Assembly (NCBI GenBank): GCA_018292915.2
Contig: JACVVK020000005.1
Coordinates: 3,732,501 to 3,796,500, forward strand
DNA length: 64,000 nucleotides
From: Batillaria attramentaria
Lineage: Eukaryota; Mollusca; Gastropoda; Batillariidae
Direction of reading: 5' to 3'
The notes under the pieces: model-generated
Databases searched by the model: none
Seen by the model: only the letters and a program-made list of their open reading frames with translations
Told to the model about the DNA's origin: nothing
Shown here: positions 1-9,533 of the stretch, in pieces
Numbering within the stretch: the stretch's first letter is position 1
Layout of the letters: every line of letters begins with the position of its first letter
Made by a program: the position numbers and the translations under genes

Positions 1-346
1 AACCCACATCCAAGGTGTCGTTTTTCTCTATCCTGGTGAAATTGTTGTTGATGACGCGCACGTACTTATTTTCTAGGTAGCATGTGTCCCCAACTCGTGT
101 GACGTCAAGGCAGCGTTGTAACTCGCCATATCGGATTTTCCCGGTCTTGAGGTTGCCCCCTGTGCCGGTGACTGAGCAGTCCGTGCACGAATCGAGCGCA
201 TCCCAACTGACAACCACACTCTGATCACGTGTGTCCACGATACATGTCGGCCTTCGCTCCTCCTCCTCCTCCAGCAGGACAAGGTACTGCACGAAGTAGC
301 CGGGATAGGCCCGCTGCTCGTCGTCAATGAAGATCTCGGGCTGGAC
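1..346 (-). CDS. M4 metallopeptidase copy A, exon 4 (5' part, cut by window edge)
   Basis: This is the first 346 nt of the large last exon of a secreted M4-type zinc metallopeptidase; the remainder lies left of the window. It starts after a CAG acceptor (347-348 on the plus strand) in phase 0 and stays open to the edge. The translation begins VQPEIFIDDEQRAYPG and contains the GTGGNLKTGK motif that opens the M4 catalytic domain. The HEXXH zinc site would lie outside the window. By hand I count about 13 differences from copy B (13780-14125) over 346 nt, with no stop or frameshift, so this copy looks recently duplicated and may be functional. Exon identity is seen directly. Activity of copy A cannot be judged. 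Confidence 0.8.
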
Positions 347-515
347 CTGAAGAAAAACACAGACAGAAATGTTTGCTTGTTTATTAAATAAGTACGTTTT
401 AATTCTGCTGCCGGAATTCTAGTCATGTTCAGGCGGCTATTTAGACATGCTGGTTGACTTTTGTGGAGAAGTATAGAGTTCGGTAAGTGCTGAGTAGTGC
501 AGATTTGTTCAAGAA

Positions 516-1695
516 TTAGCAGTTACATGTATTCCCCATCAAGCTGTGGGATACCGACGAGTATTTTGATCCAAGACGCAAATCAACCCTGAGCTTTAGC
601 GAAGGGTTGACTGCGTCTTGGATCAAAATGCCAGCCGGTATACCACAGCATGATGGGGTGTAAATGCTTTATCATCCTTTTCTGGGCCAATTTATGGTAT
701 ATTTTGAACGTTTATCCTAATAAAAACTGACAGTCGACAGCGGCTGCACATAGCAGACGAACGAGTTTGTATGTCGGCAGAGCATGACGCCGACAGAATA
801 AAGTGCGCCTTTTCATGCTGGCAAGACGGTGTCAGTTCACTCATGAACTCAAATCCAAACAAAAACACGTTTTAAACTTCCACTAAAGACACGAACAAAC
901 ATGCTGACGTTTTCAAGGAAATGTAAATTTGCGAGGTGAATGCGAAACCGATCAAACAGAGCTCAGTGTGTTCACACTTTGCATGACTGGGGCCCGTTCA
1001 AGCGGGAGTCTTCCTGTCGCGATTCTTCACGAAATATGAAGCTTTGTGAGTGTTTTTCTAATTTTTGTAGCACATGTACACCGATTAAAGTGTCCTTCCC
1101 ACATTTTATAACTGCATGCATGACTCAAACGATTCAAGAACCTTCTGTTCAATCGGAGATCTATCTAGACCACGAATCCGCTGCCATTCTCTGCGCCGAT
1201 AGCACACGGCCAAATCAGTAAACAGCATACGTGTCGGTGAGACGCCAGCTTCGACTGAACTTTTTGAGAACGACTTTTGATAAGTGTTGGTTAAAACTGT
1301 CCGAAATTTGAGTAAGGAGTGCTTGCTAGGTACAGGCTACTGTTGTTTTGCACTTGTACAACAAGTTTATGAAGTCGAAAACACCGATATGCCGAGTCAA
1401 AATGTTTCGTCGTCGATGGTGTTGATGTAGGGAGCGAGTTCTCCCCGAAGAGTAGTAATACATGTACTTGCTCATCAATGACGATGTTTGTTTTGTTGTT
1501 TGTTTGTTTGTTTTTTTGCCAAAAAGGCTGTATCTCTGTTCTTTCTGTCTGAAAGAAAGAACCTTTTTTGCAGGGAACCATGCCTGATTGTCATGTGATG
1601 TCGTGCTCTGTCACATGATTTCTCAAATACTAGTACAATACGGGCACTTATTATACAGGAGAGATCAAAGAAAAAAAGGCCGCTATGGATGATAA
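516..1695. mobile_element. 1.2-kb insertion present only in copy A (intron 3)
   Basis: Copies A and B align on either side of this block (A 1-515 with B 13782-14306, and A 1696 onward with B 14308 onward), but B has only a few bases here. The block therefore entered A, or was lost from B, after the duplication. It holds a 125-bp palindrome near its left end. No recognisable transposase is seen. A 93-codon open frame at 940-1221 has no recognisable features. I could not define terminal repeats or a target duplication. It may be a nonautonomous element or a nested set. Confidence 0.5.
534..658. repeat. 125-bp imperfect palindrome
   Basis: The left arm begins CCCCATCAAGCTGTGG and continues through TTTTGATCCAAGACGC to CAACCCT. 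The right arm reads AGGGTTGA, then GCGTCTTGGATCAAAA, then CCACAGCATGATGGGG. The arms are about 57 nt with a loop of about 12 nt and could fold into a long hairpin. This is the form expected of a small MITE or a foldback terminus. It lies in the block absent from copy B. Confidence 0.75.
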
Positions 1696-1839
1696 AAGTT
1701 TATTTCTGTCCGTTGTAGGGTAGGTAGTGGAGGTTCAGCCGGAAATTTCACAGCCAGTCTTGAAACCTCATGAACTACGCCGGTATAGTAGCTTGCTCCC
1801 CTTCAACACTGAGAACCCAAAATGAAACTTGAGTAGTAC

Positions 1840-2078
1840 CTGTACGTGAGTGATGTCGTCAATCAAGTTTTCATCCCCGTGGTAAGCCAGGCAGATCTCC
1901 AGTGCCCCGGGTACGTCCAGGCTGCTGCTGCCGTCAGTGTCTTTCTCTATGTCCCGGTAGAAGGCGCCACTGGCTTCCAGCACGTGCTCTTCGGTGCTGT
2001 CCGTCTCCAGGGTCACCATCGCGTCCGACACCACTTCACCTGTTTTGTACGACGATACAGCATGTGTGTAGCTGTCTT
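1840..2078 (-). CDS. M4 metallopeptidase copy A, exon 3 (propeptide)
   Basis: This 239-nt exon is bounded by TTAG at its 5' side and CAG|GTACTACTC at its 3' side, entering in phase 1 and leaving in phase 0. It encodes part of the propeptide (…KTGEVVSDAMVTLETDSTEE…), in the position of the FTP/PepSY-type prodomain that chaperones and inhibits M4 enzymes. The same exon in copy B (14416-14654) has the same length and phases, which supports the boundaries. The prodomain role is inferred from position and weak similarity. Confidence 0.75.
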
Positions 2079-2103
2079 CTAATCTATGAATGTAATAAAT
2101 GAA

Positions 2104-2105
<2 letters not shown>

Positions 2106-2183
<78 letters not shown>
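2106..2183. repeat. (TG)n microsatellite, intron 2 of copy A
   Basis: An uninterrupted TG run of about 78 bp. The orthologous tract in copy B (14682-14728) is about 47 bp, so its length has changed since the duplication. Confidence 0.95.
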
Positions 2184-2185
<2 letters not shown>

Positions 2186-2258
2186 CTAATTTAGAGTTCT
2201 CACATCGCGATGAAAATTGGTGACTGTACTCGGGGGACCCTCGGAATCATTACGTCTT

Positions 2259-2322
2259 ACGTCCTTTTCCGCCACGTATCGCCAGACAGGGAGACCATAG
2301 TTGGTGGTAGAAAAGGACGTTA
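2259..2322. repeat. Inverted pair of SINE-tail-like motifs (copy A)
   Basis: ACGTCCTTTTCCGCCAC is followed about 30 nt later by its near reverse complement (GTGGTAGAAAAGGACGTT). The GTGGAAAAGGACGTTAAA motif is also the 3' tail of the SINEs at 33969-34135 and 48749-48890, so this is probably two SINE tails head to head. A matching pair is in copy B at 14798-14865. Confidence 0.6.
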
Positions 2323-2542
2323 AAAATTTACAAGACATCCGACCGTTTTCTATTTTTATCATCAAACCTGTAGGTTCCCCAAAAGGTGTGCTGATTCTTT
2401 CCATTTAATAAATAGAGAGTTTGGAAATTCCGAAAATAAGATCTATATATATGTATTCTTATGATGGTGAAGTTTACTAAGCTGAGCTTGTGGGTATGGG
2501 GTGGATGGTGTGCTCAGTGTTTTTGGGTCGTTGCACACTCAC

Positions 2543-2794
2543 CTTTGAACCTTTCCTGCATGCGAAGCAGCCTCGTTCCCTGAACAGTGGTGGCCGCCCT
2601 AGTAACCTCGAGCTGTGTTTCCTGACCCAGTGACGTCATCTCGTCAAGCTCACGCAGAGGCAGCTTTGATGCTTCTCGCCTCTCCCTGTGTGACGTCAAA
2701 TCCGCGGCTCTCAGCTGACGTTTCTCCAGCACGTGCTGTAGGCGGCGTTTGGCGTCCACGCGCTCAGCAGCACGCGCCAGGTGCACACAACAAA
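2543..2794 (-). CDS. M4 metallopeptidase copy A, exon 2 (end of signal peptide and propeptide)
   Basis: This 252-nt exon follows a CTTTCAG acceptor and ends AAAG|GTGAGTG. Joined to exon 1 (5693-5660) it continues the signal peptide as LCCVHLARA|AERVDAKRR, a hydrophobic stretch with a plausible signal-peptidase site after ALA-rich residues near position 20. It then gives a charged propeptide (…RLQHVLEKRQLRAADLTSHR…). The frame is open throughout. The copy B equivalent is 15092-15343 and a decayed third copy lies at 7112-7308. Confidence 0.75.
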
Positions 2795-4556
2795 CTGAAA
2801 GATGCCACAGTATTAAATCGCCGTCATAAATAAGATCAAGTGATTTGACTGAAAAATGTGTATTATTACAAACATTAATTATGTGCACTGACCGAGATCA
2901 GAATCGCAGACCTCGCAGCGCGCAGTGCCATCTAGCTTTCCCTGTACAAGACTCGCATAAGCGCTGAAGCTCTCTTCCTTATCTCGGGTGCCACCAAACG
3001 ACTACCGACTAACGGTCACAAAATGACAGAGGTCGAAATCATCGAAATTCACTCTTTCATCCAGACGTTTTTGATATTCGTAACCTCACAACCAGAGAAA
3101 TATAATATACACGTCACAAATCGCCAAGGATCACCTCGCACTGAGGGTGGTGTTGTAACAAGTCCATAATTTGTAAACCTGTCCAGATCAATTCACCATA
3201 CTTTAATCGACAGTTTTATTGACAAGATTAAGTCAGTCTACGCCATGAAAGCAGCACATCAGGCTCGTTCGCATCAGGGACGCCGTGACGCACCATGAAT
3301 GGTTCAGCAAAAATGTCCAAAATTCGATCAAAAAGAAACCCTCAGAACACGCATCGCAGAAAATGGAAGACAGCGTTTCGGCACTAGATACTAGAGTCTT
3401 GTGCTGATTATTGTTTGACCGGTTCACCGATTTCACCCTCCTTGCAGGAGATTTTGTTAAAATCAATTTTCTGAAGATGGCTTCAAAGATTTCAGATGTA
3501 TTCCATCCATGTATTGTCATCAGAGTATGAACGGCTGTCCTCAGGACTTAGGTACAGATCTCCAGCGTGCAAACGTAATAGATTCAGAACTTCATTGTTG
3601 TTCTTTCAGTCAAGCTTTTGAACCTTGACTGAATAAGGAGATGTGTAAGTTCTGTTATGACTACTAATGACTGATTTTGTTCGCGAACATCTGTCTTTTT
3701 GATCTTCAATGTGACGGTAACACGAAATTTCTGCTATGCAGACAATTCGGTATTACTTGAACTTGAACTTCGACACATTGCCCTTTGCAGATCACCGACG
3801 CGTCTTCAAGTTCGTTGAGTTATGCACGTGGTCTTTGACTTGTTCCGACTGTATGTCCGCCGAGACAGGGAGTCCGGGAGAGCACTCGATTTAGTTTCCA
3901 CTAAACAAGCGACTGGTACCGGCCCCCGTAGTGTAGTGAATAGTCCTTTGGATCACGGACCGGGAGACCCGGGAATTCGCAGGCCTGGTTAACGCAGGGA
4001 TATTTGTGACAGGAAGCGCGGAATTAGGCTCTGTCCCACAGTGCCAATCCACACGGACCTCCATAGCATCATCATACAATCATCCTCATCTCCATCATCA
4101 TGTACAGTAAAATTTGCCCTAGCATCCAAGCCCTCCGTGGATCATAGAACACCATTGGAGCTGGAGACGAATTTCAGCAGAAACGAAAGAAAGGGGGAAA
4201 AGCGGCTGGTTCTTGGGGCCTTCAGTCCACAATAAGATCGATTTCAATGACGGGGGCACTGTGAAAAGATCTGTACAAATTTTTCGGGTTCCGAAACAAA
4301 GACCCATGGTGTTTTAATTGCCTGTATTTATTCACACGGGTGACGTGATATTATCAGTGTCAGTCTGGGTATTCTTTTAAGAAGCAGCGTGGTTTTCTAG
4401 GAACGGTGGCCTACAGTTTATAAATTCGGACTTGGTTACAGTGTCCTATAAGTTAAAACACTAGTAAGCGGATCTCCTGAGTAATCGTTCCAAACCCCAT
4501 TCGGCATGCACACTGCAAAAGTAGGTTAGTTTTTCAATAAACGACATAAAGATTAT
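2795..4556. other. Intron 1 of copy A (left part), no gene seen
   Basis: The sequence aligns along its length with 18709-20375 of copy B. It lacks the LINE insertion; the uninterrupted target site is at about 2888-2902. I see no coding exon. A tRNA-like stretch lies at about 3920-3995. An A-specific block begins near 4553. Confidence 0.6.
3920..3995 (+). repeat. tRNA-like (SINE head?) stretch
   Basis: A box-A-like TAGTGTAGTGAATAG is followed by a box-B-like region (ACCCGGGAATTCGCAGG) at tRNA-like spacing. Copy B has the same at about 19735-19797. It is degenerate and not a folded tRNA. It may be the head of an old tRNA-derived SINE. Confidence 0.25.
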
Positions 4557-4756
4557 TCTGGGGCAGCCTTTTAGTGCTGGTTGGACGCTGCATCCCTCGT
4601 GGGTATCGCCGCATGCTCACCTGATGAGGGCCCCATTGACCCGAAACCATGGTCGTGAGCGGCTAAAATCACCAATTCATAAGGCCTTGGTTGTACCGAC
4701 CATTTTCCTCCCGGTGGGAGGAGAACGGGGGCCCTATGAATGGTGAGATACCCTTA

Positions 4757-5495
4757 AGGCCGGTGCACACTAGCGTCGGTGCTACATCGCAGGCACGCAC
4801 GCGTGTCGCACAGTGCGTGCTGCACGCACGGTGGGGCTCTCACACACGTGGAGTCAGAATCGCGCGCGTGCTGCTTTCGGAGATCTCGCCACGAGTGCTT
4901 CTGAGCGTGCGATGAAACGTATCATAGACTTCAGGCTGATTCTTCGCAGTCTGAATAGAGACTGGTGATCGAGGCCACGATAACTTGATAGAATTTAGCT
5001 ACAACAAACCCGGCTTTGCTGTAGAATGATATCGTAGACGATGAGAGATCAGTGACTGACAAGCCAGCGGTTTGTGTCGAGTTTTATTTACTCCATTTAT
5101 GTATTTACCGTAGTGTGAGTCAGCGGAGAATGACACAACAAAACGGCATACCCGTCGGTTGTGATATGAATCGAGCTGGAAATTGTAGAGGTTGTCCTGT
5201 TGACGATACAGGTCGATGAGGCGAAACATTTCGTCTTCGCGCAATTCCGCCATCTTGGAAGAGAAGAGGATGGCGAGTGCTGGCCCTTGCTGGCTGGCTC
5301 TTCTGATTGGCTGAAACCACGCTACACGCGCGCGTCGAGCGCGCCGAATAGAACAAATCCTATCGCCGCGCGACAGAAATTTTCAATCGTGCTACGCCTG
5401 TCGCTTCGCGCTTCAAGTGGTTGCACATGTAGCCGCGCGACAAAATTTGCACGCGTGGCGCGACAATGTCGCGTGACGCCAGTGTGCAAGGGCCC
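4757..5495 (-). mobile_element. PIF/Harbinger-like nonautonomous element with a MADF/Myb-like exon remnant
   Basis: The element is flanked by TTA on both sides (4754-4756 and 5496-5498), the target duplication typical of PIF/Harbinger. The ends are inverted repeats of about 21 bp with four mismatches, sharing TGCACACT(A/G)GCGTC. Inside, on the minus strand (5253-5150), an ATG-initiated frame starts MAELREDEMFRLIDLYR and runs to YHNRR at a GTATG donor-like site, resembling the start of a MADF/SANT-like protein, the second protein encoded by such transposons. No transposase is present, so this is a deletion derivative. Copy B lacks it. Confidence 0.65.
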
Positions 5496-5659
5496 TTAGA
5501 TCTGTTAGACGTTTCAGCGGTAGGATGGAAGAACCCCCCCCCCCTCCACTGTGGCTTGTGGCCAATATAGGGCAAGGCGGACTTGTCCAATGGCATACAA
5601 AGCACACATCTTCTAGATCTAGGGAGCGCTCTCAGCTTTACTTATATATATACACTCAC

Positions 5660-5693
5660 GGAGGAGAATCACAACACAGACGACTCTTTCCAT
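5660..5693 (-). CDS. M4 metallopeptidase copy A, exon 1 (start and signal peptide)
   Basis: A 34-nt coding start exon: ATG at 5693-5691, encoding MERVVCVVILL plus one base, then the donor GTGAGTG. Very similar start exons occur at 7462-7426, 11092-11056 and 20525-20492, each ending in phase 1 at GTGAGT. Reading through to exon 2 gives a hydrophobic signal peptide. The four-fold recurrence with a conserved frame is the main support for the start. Confidence 0.7.
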
Positions 5694-5784
5694 TGTAGCT
5701 GATGAGTTGTATGTGTCTATACTGCCAGCTCGGTCCAGTCCCGGGTTCGTCCGCACCTAATGAACATTCCAGTCGAGAGGACCA

Positions 5785-5790
5785 TTTATA
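5785..5790 (-). promoter_or_regulatory. TATA box of copy A
   Basis: TATAAA on the minus strand (CTATAAATGG), about 92 nt upstream of the ATG. The same box at the same distance occurs in copy B (20622-20617). Confidence 0.5.
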
Positions 5791-6036
5791 GAGTTCGCTC
5801 TCTAATGGCATCCTGTGAGTGTCAGCACTGGGGTCAAAGTTTGGGAAATGATATCCATAATTCTTTCAACAATTACCGCTACGAGGGCGTGATCGTGTTC
5901 AATTAGATATCCCATCAACTGGCGAAAGCACAATGCCTGATTGTGTTAAATTGCTCTCGAGGTCTGTCCGAGGTCTTCGTTTGACAGGTCATTGGTGAAT
6001 GTAAATGACGTCGGTGATATTAAAGGGACACGAGTC

Positions 6037-6330
6037 AGCGTGCTAGCAGGCAGCGGGTTCCAGGCTATTGGGGTGGTAAATCGGAATCAGCCTTGGCCGA
6101 TAGATTTCAAATCAGTTTTACCTGGGAACTTTGAGGAGCTTTTCACTGGATGAGCGGAGGGTACGTGACGGATTGTATGTGTATAGTGAAGCGGACAAAT
6201 AAGGCGGTAAGTACCATCGAAATGGCGATACGCTAGAACAGCTACTTTGTACTGAATACGGAAACTGACCGGCAGCCATTATACATGATAGCCATGACAC
6301 CATTAATAATCCATTTCCACCTTTTTCTCA
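6037..6330 (-). mobile_element. CR1/L2-like LINE 3'-end remnant (copy A flank)
   Basis: Minus-strand frames encode LPPYLSASLYTYNPSRTLRS, SSEKLLKVP and, after a frameshift, the F..PIVWNSLP motif usual at the C-terminus of CR1/L2/Jockey-group reverse transcriptases. Compared with 20912-21436 in copy B, about 240 bp at the 3' end (including the final codons and the ATT-repeat tail) are missing here. Confidence 0.65.
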
Positions 6331-7100
6331 GAGTCACGAATCATGCGTAATAAGCACGGTCCCATTCACACCTTTTGCTAAACTTCAACCTCACTTGAGC
6401 TTTCAGTTCTTTGCCACAACCGGCAGCTTAAAGTTTTTGACTTGGCCAAAAACTTCAGTTAAGGGAGATAATTTGTAGGTTGTTGGTGCAGGGTGGCGGT
6501 ATGAAGCTAGAATGGGTAGATAATCACAAAATTTGCTCTTTTCAAGGAACTCACACATACAACAACAGCTGTAACATTTCTTTACACTGTGTGGACTGTT
6601 CAGACTAGCAAGTGTCCCTTTAAGACACGTGCAAAATTATGACCCCAAGTGGGTCCGTCGTCTACTGATTGGTCAGTTATGCGTACCAGCAGCGTACCGA
6701 GCGTTATGGGACCACGCGTTCCTGTCACGTTACAACCGATTTGCATTTAAAGGAAAACAAAGATGGAAGAGCTCTAAAATGGTTATATTGGTGACTTCAC
6801 TGACGCAAAACTTTCAACATTTGTTCGTAACACTTTCTGGCACTTTGAGAATTGCTCATCCTAAAGCGGAACGTCGCTTTAAACTTCTTGTTCACCAGTG
6901 GTATGTGGGCTTTTTTTAAAAAGCCTTCTCACGTTCTGCTGCAATCATCATTTTGGGTGAATTATCGACCAATTTGGAGTTTAATAATGAGTCAGTCTCG
7001 CACAGCGTTAAAACTTCCAATCTCTGGTTCAGTTTGAAAGTACGTGACTCTCATTCCCCTCCATGACCTGAAGGGTTTCGTCGTCATGGCTGGTACGTAA
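6331..7100. other. 5' flank of copy A; duplicated sequence then unassigned
   Basis: To about 6672 this matches the flank of copy B (21360-21750), ending at the shared CTACTGATTGGT. From there to 7100 the sequence is unique in the window. I see no gene in it. Confidence 0.55.
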
Positions 7101-7111
7101 TTACCAACCTT

Positions 7112-7462
7112 CTATGCCTGTCCATGAAAAGTTGTGGTCGCCTTGGTAACCTGAAACTCAGACTCCACACCCACTGACGTCATCTCCTCCAACCCACTCA
7201 GAGGCAGCTTTGGCGCTTTCCGCCTCTCCCTGTGTGACGTCATATCCGCGGCTTTCAGATGACGTCTCTCCAGCATGTGTTGTAGGCGGCGTTTGTTTCT
7301 TTGCTCTACTGTCAGGTTGCTGTCTCTACAATAACTATAACCATAATCTTAACAATACATATCACTTTTCTACAGCGCATCTTTCTTTTCTGTGCGATCA
7401 ACCAATACAAGATCGCTATACTCACAGAGGAAAATCAGCACAACTGATTCAAACCCTCTCAT
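7112..7462 (-). pseudogene. M4 metallopeptidase unit C: truncated exons 1 and 2
   Basis: Exon 1 (7462-7426, 37 nt) starts MRGFESVVLIFL and ends at GTGAGTATAG. Exon 2 (from about 7308, after CTGACAG) continues KRRLQHMLERRHLKAADMTS… in frame with the A and B propeptides. After about 65 codons it meets TAG at 7114-7112, where homology to A and B breaks down. Exons 3 and 4 are absent. The spliced frame would give only about 77 residues. I read this as a truncated pseudogene. A short secreted propeptide-only product is possible but unsupported, since no polyadenylation signal follows. Confidence 0.65.
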
Positions 7463-7534
7463 TATTGCTGAGTAACTTGTACAGAATTCTGCACTGCGCG
7501 TCAGTAGATGGTTTATTCAGAGGCATGCATGCAC

Positions 7535-7542
7535 TTATATAA
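7535..7542 (-). promoter_or_regulatory. TATA-like box of unit C
   Basis: TTATATAA, a palindrome, about 75 nt upstream of the unit C ATG. The equivalent position in unit D has lost it. Confidence 0.35.
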
Positions 7543-8443
7543 AAGATCGAGGGATACAGATAGAGCTTATGCCTACATGATTACATGATCGAGTGGTTTA
7601 CGGCGAAAGACAATCGAACCATCGCGTCTCCTTCCCGGCGTTTTATGGGGATGTTGGTGTCTATCTGTCTTGTTTACACGTTTCCGGGTAGCGTTTGGCT
7701 TGCTGTTTTGCTGTTCTCTGCATTGTCTTTCCGAATGCACTCAACAGTCAACATCACCTCATTTTTTAATCCATTTTCAGCGGTTTAGCAGGAGGTCAGA
7801 AATCTCTATTTCAAGGCCACTGACCGATGACGTAACTGGAGTGTGTTTTTGTGAACTCGTAAACCACTGAGTGGGTTATGGAAAGTCATAACTCACACTT
7901 TCGCCCTCTGTTTCCTTACTATTTTCAGACGTAAAGCACTCGAAGTTAATTCACTGAAAATTTGCACTGGTAAGTGGTGTAAAAGTATTTATGTGACACT
8001 CTTGATATTTAACACAAAACTGATAACAGCGCTGCCCTATCACTACGTCGTTCTTACGGTAAATTAAGCATGTTGTCCTACTGTAGGTCACCTTTCATTT
8101 TCCACTCTAAATGTTAGAAGATTCATCAAAATTGCAGAGCGCGTGCAGATAATGACAGTAAAATACTTTCACCTTAAATAACTGTTTTGTCATTTCGCAC
8201 TCCATCTGCTAGATGATTGTCTCCCTTGTTAGAAAATAATAACTCTAGCAAAACTTTATCCGGTTCTCACCTTTTGCCGATCCAATGATACCATATGCTG
8301 TGAGCGCAAAATAATTTCCTCTCATTTGGACTGCCATTCGGTGATACCGAAATGGCTATGGTGTCCTTTCGCAGTCCCAGAAGATTGTCTCCCTAAACTT
8401 TAGCCGGTGCTCAAACTTTGCAGATGTGACAATAACATACATG

Positions 8444-8445
<2 letters not shown>
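7543..8445. other. 5' flank of unit C, duplicated with unit D
   Basis: The parts around exon 1 and at 8300-8445 closely match 11093-11250 and 11460-11611 (for example the shared CATTTGGACTGCCATTCGG and AAACTTTAGCCGGTGCTC). No gene is seen. Confidence 0.6.
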
Positions 8446-8640
<195 letters not shown>

Positions 8641-9115
8641 TCGTTTTCTTTCTTTGTTTCTTTCTTCGTTTGTTTGTTTGCAGGGGTTTTGGTTTTTTCT
8701 TGTTGTCGTTTGTTTATTTATGTATTTATTTACAGTCAAACACGCTTAAGCCGAACTCGCCCGGGGAATGGAAAATCGTTTCGCTTATCCGAGTTTCTGC
8801 ATATCCGAGTTCGGATAAGCCAAACCTTTCCCGAGAAATCACCCTGCAGTTCGGCTTAACCGAGTTTTTTTCAGGATAAGTTGTAAAATCACTTGGAATG
8901 TTTGTAAAAAGTTTTTTTGTTTTTTTTAAAAGAGAATATCTTTGCTTCCCTTTGCAACTGAAACATCGAACTGATAATTTTGCGAAAGTTTGTAGACGTG
9001 TATGCTGCTTTTCTATGGGCAAATGTATACTATATGTATATGCAAATGTGTATAATGGCATCGGTCTGAGAGAGACACGTATCGAGCTTACTGATTCCTT
9101 AGACTAGTAACACAG

Positions 9116-9146
<31 letters not shown>

Positions 9147-9206
<60 letters not shown>

Positions 9207-9220
9207 TGTGCGCACGCACG

Positions 9221-9296
<76 letters not shown>
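9147..9296. repeat. Inverted (TG)n-(CG/TGCG)-(CA)n tract
   Basis: A TG run, then TGCG repeats, the self-complementary GTGCGCAC centre, then CGCA repeats and a CA run. It is about 150 bp of uninterrupted alternating purine-pyrimidine and also a near-perfect palindrome, so it could form Z-DNA or a cruciform. A (TC)n run precedes it at 9121-9146. Confidence 0.9.
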
Positions 9297-9298
<2 letters not shown>

Positions 9299-9487
9299 TG
9301 CGGTCGCATTACTGTACGCACAAATCGCATTACTGTACGCACAAATCAATGTACGCTCCACTCCGTTCCTGCACTCCACCATCCCCCCCCCACCTCCACC
9401 CCTCCTCCCCCCCCCCCCACACACACAAATGTGCGCGCTTCTAAACGCACATGCCAATGCACGCGCCATCTCACCCCCGCCCCCCTC

Positions 9488-9490
<3 letters not shown>

Positions 9491-9531
<41 letters not shown>
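9491..9531. repeat. (CA)n microsatellite
   Basis: A CA run of about 40 bp inside the pogo-like element. Confidence 0.9.

Positions 9532-9533
<2 letters not shown>

Noticed and set aside
2781..2794. Apparent loss of the exon 2 splice acceptor in M4 copy A (TTGTTG where copy B has TTGCAG)
   Set aside because: The phase of exon 1 requires the acceptor 7 nt upstream (CTTTCAG), which is intact in both copies and gives a proper signal peptide. The TTG/CAG difference is inside the exon.
4999..5253. Minus-strand frame as a missing M4 propeptide exon
   Set aside because: It lies inside the Harbinger-like element, is absent from copy B, and resembles a MADF/Myb-type domain.
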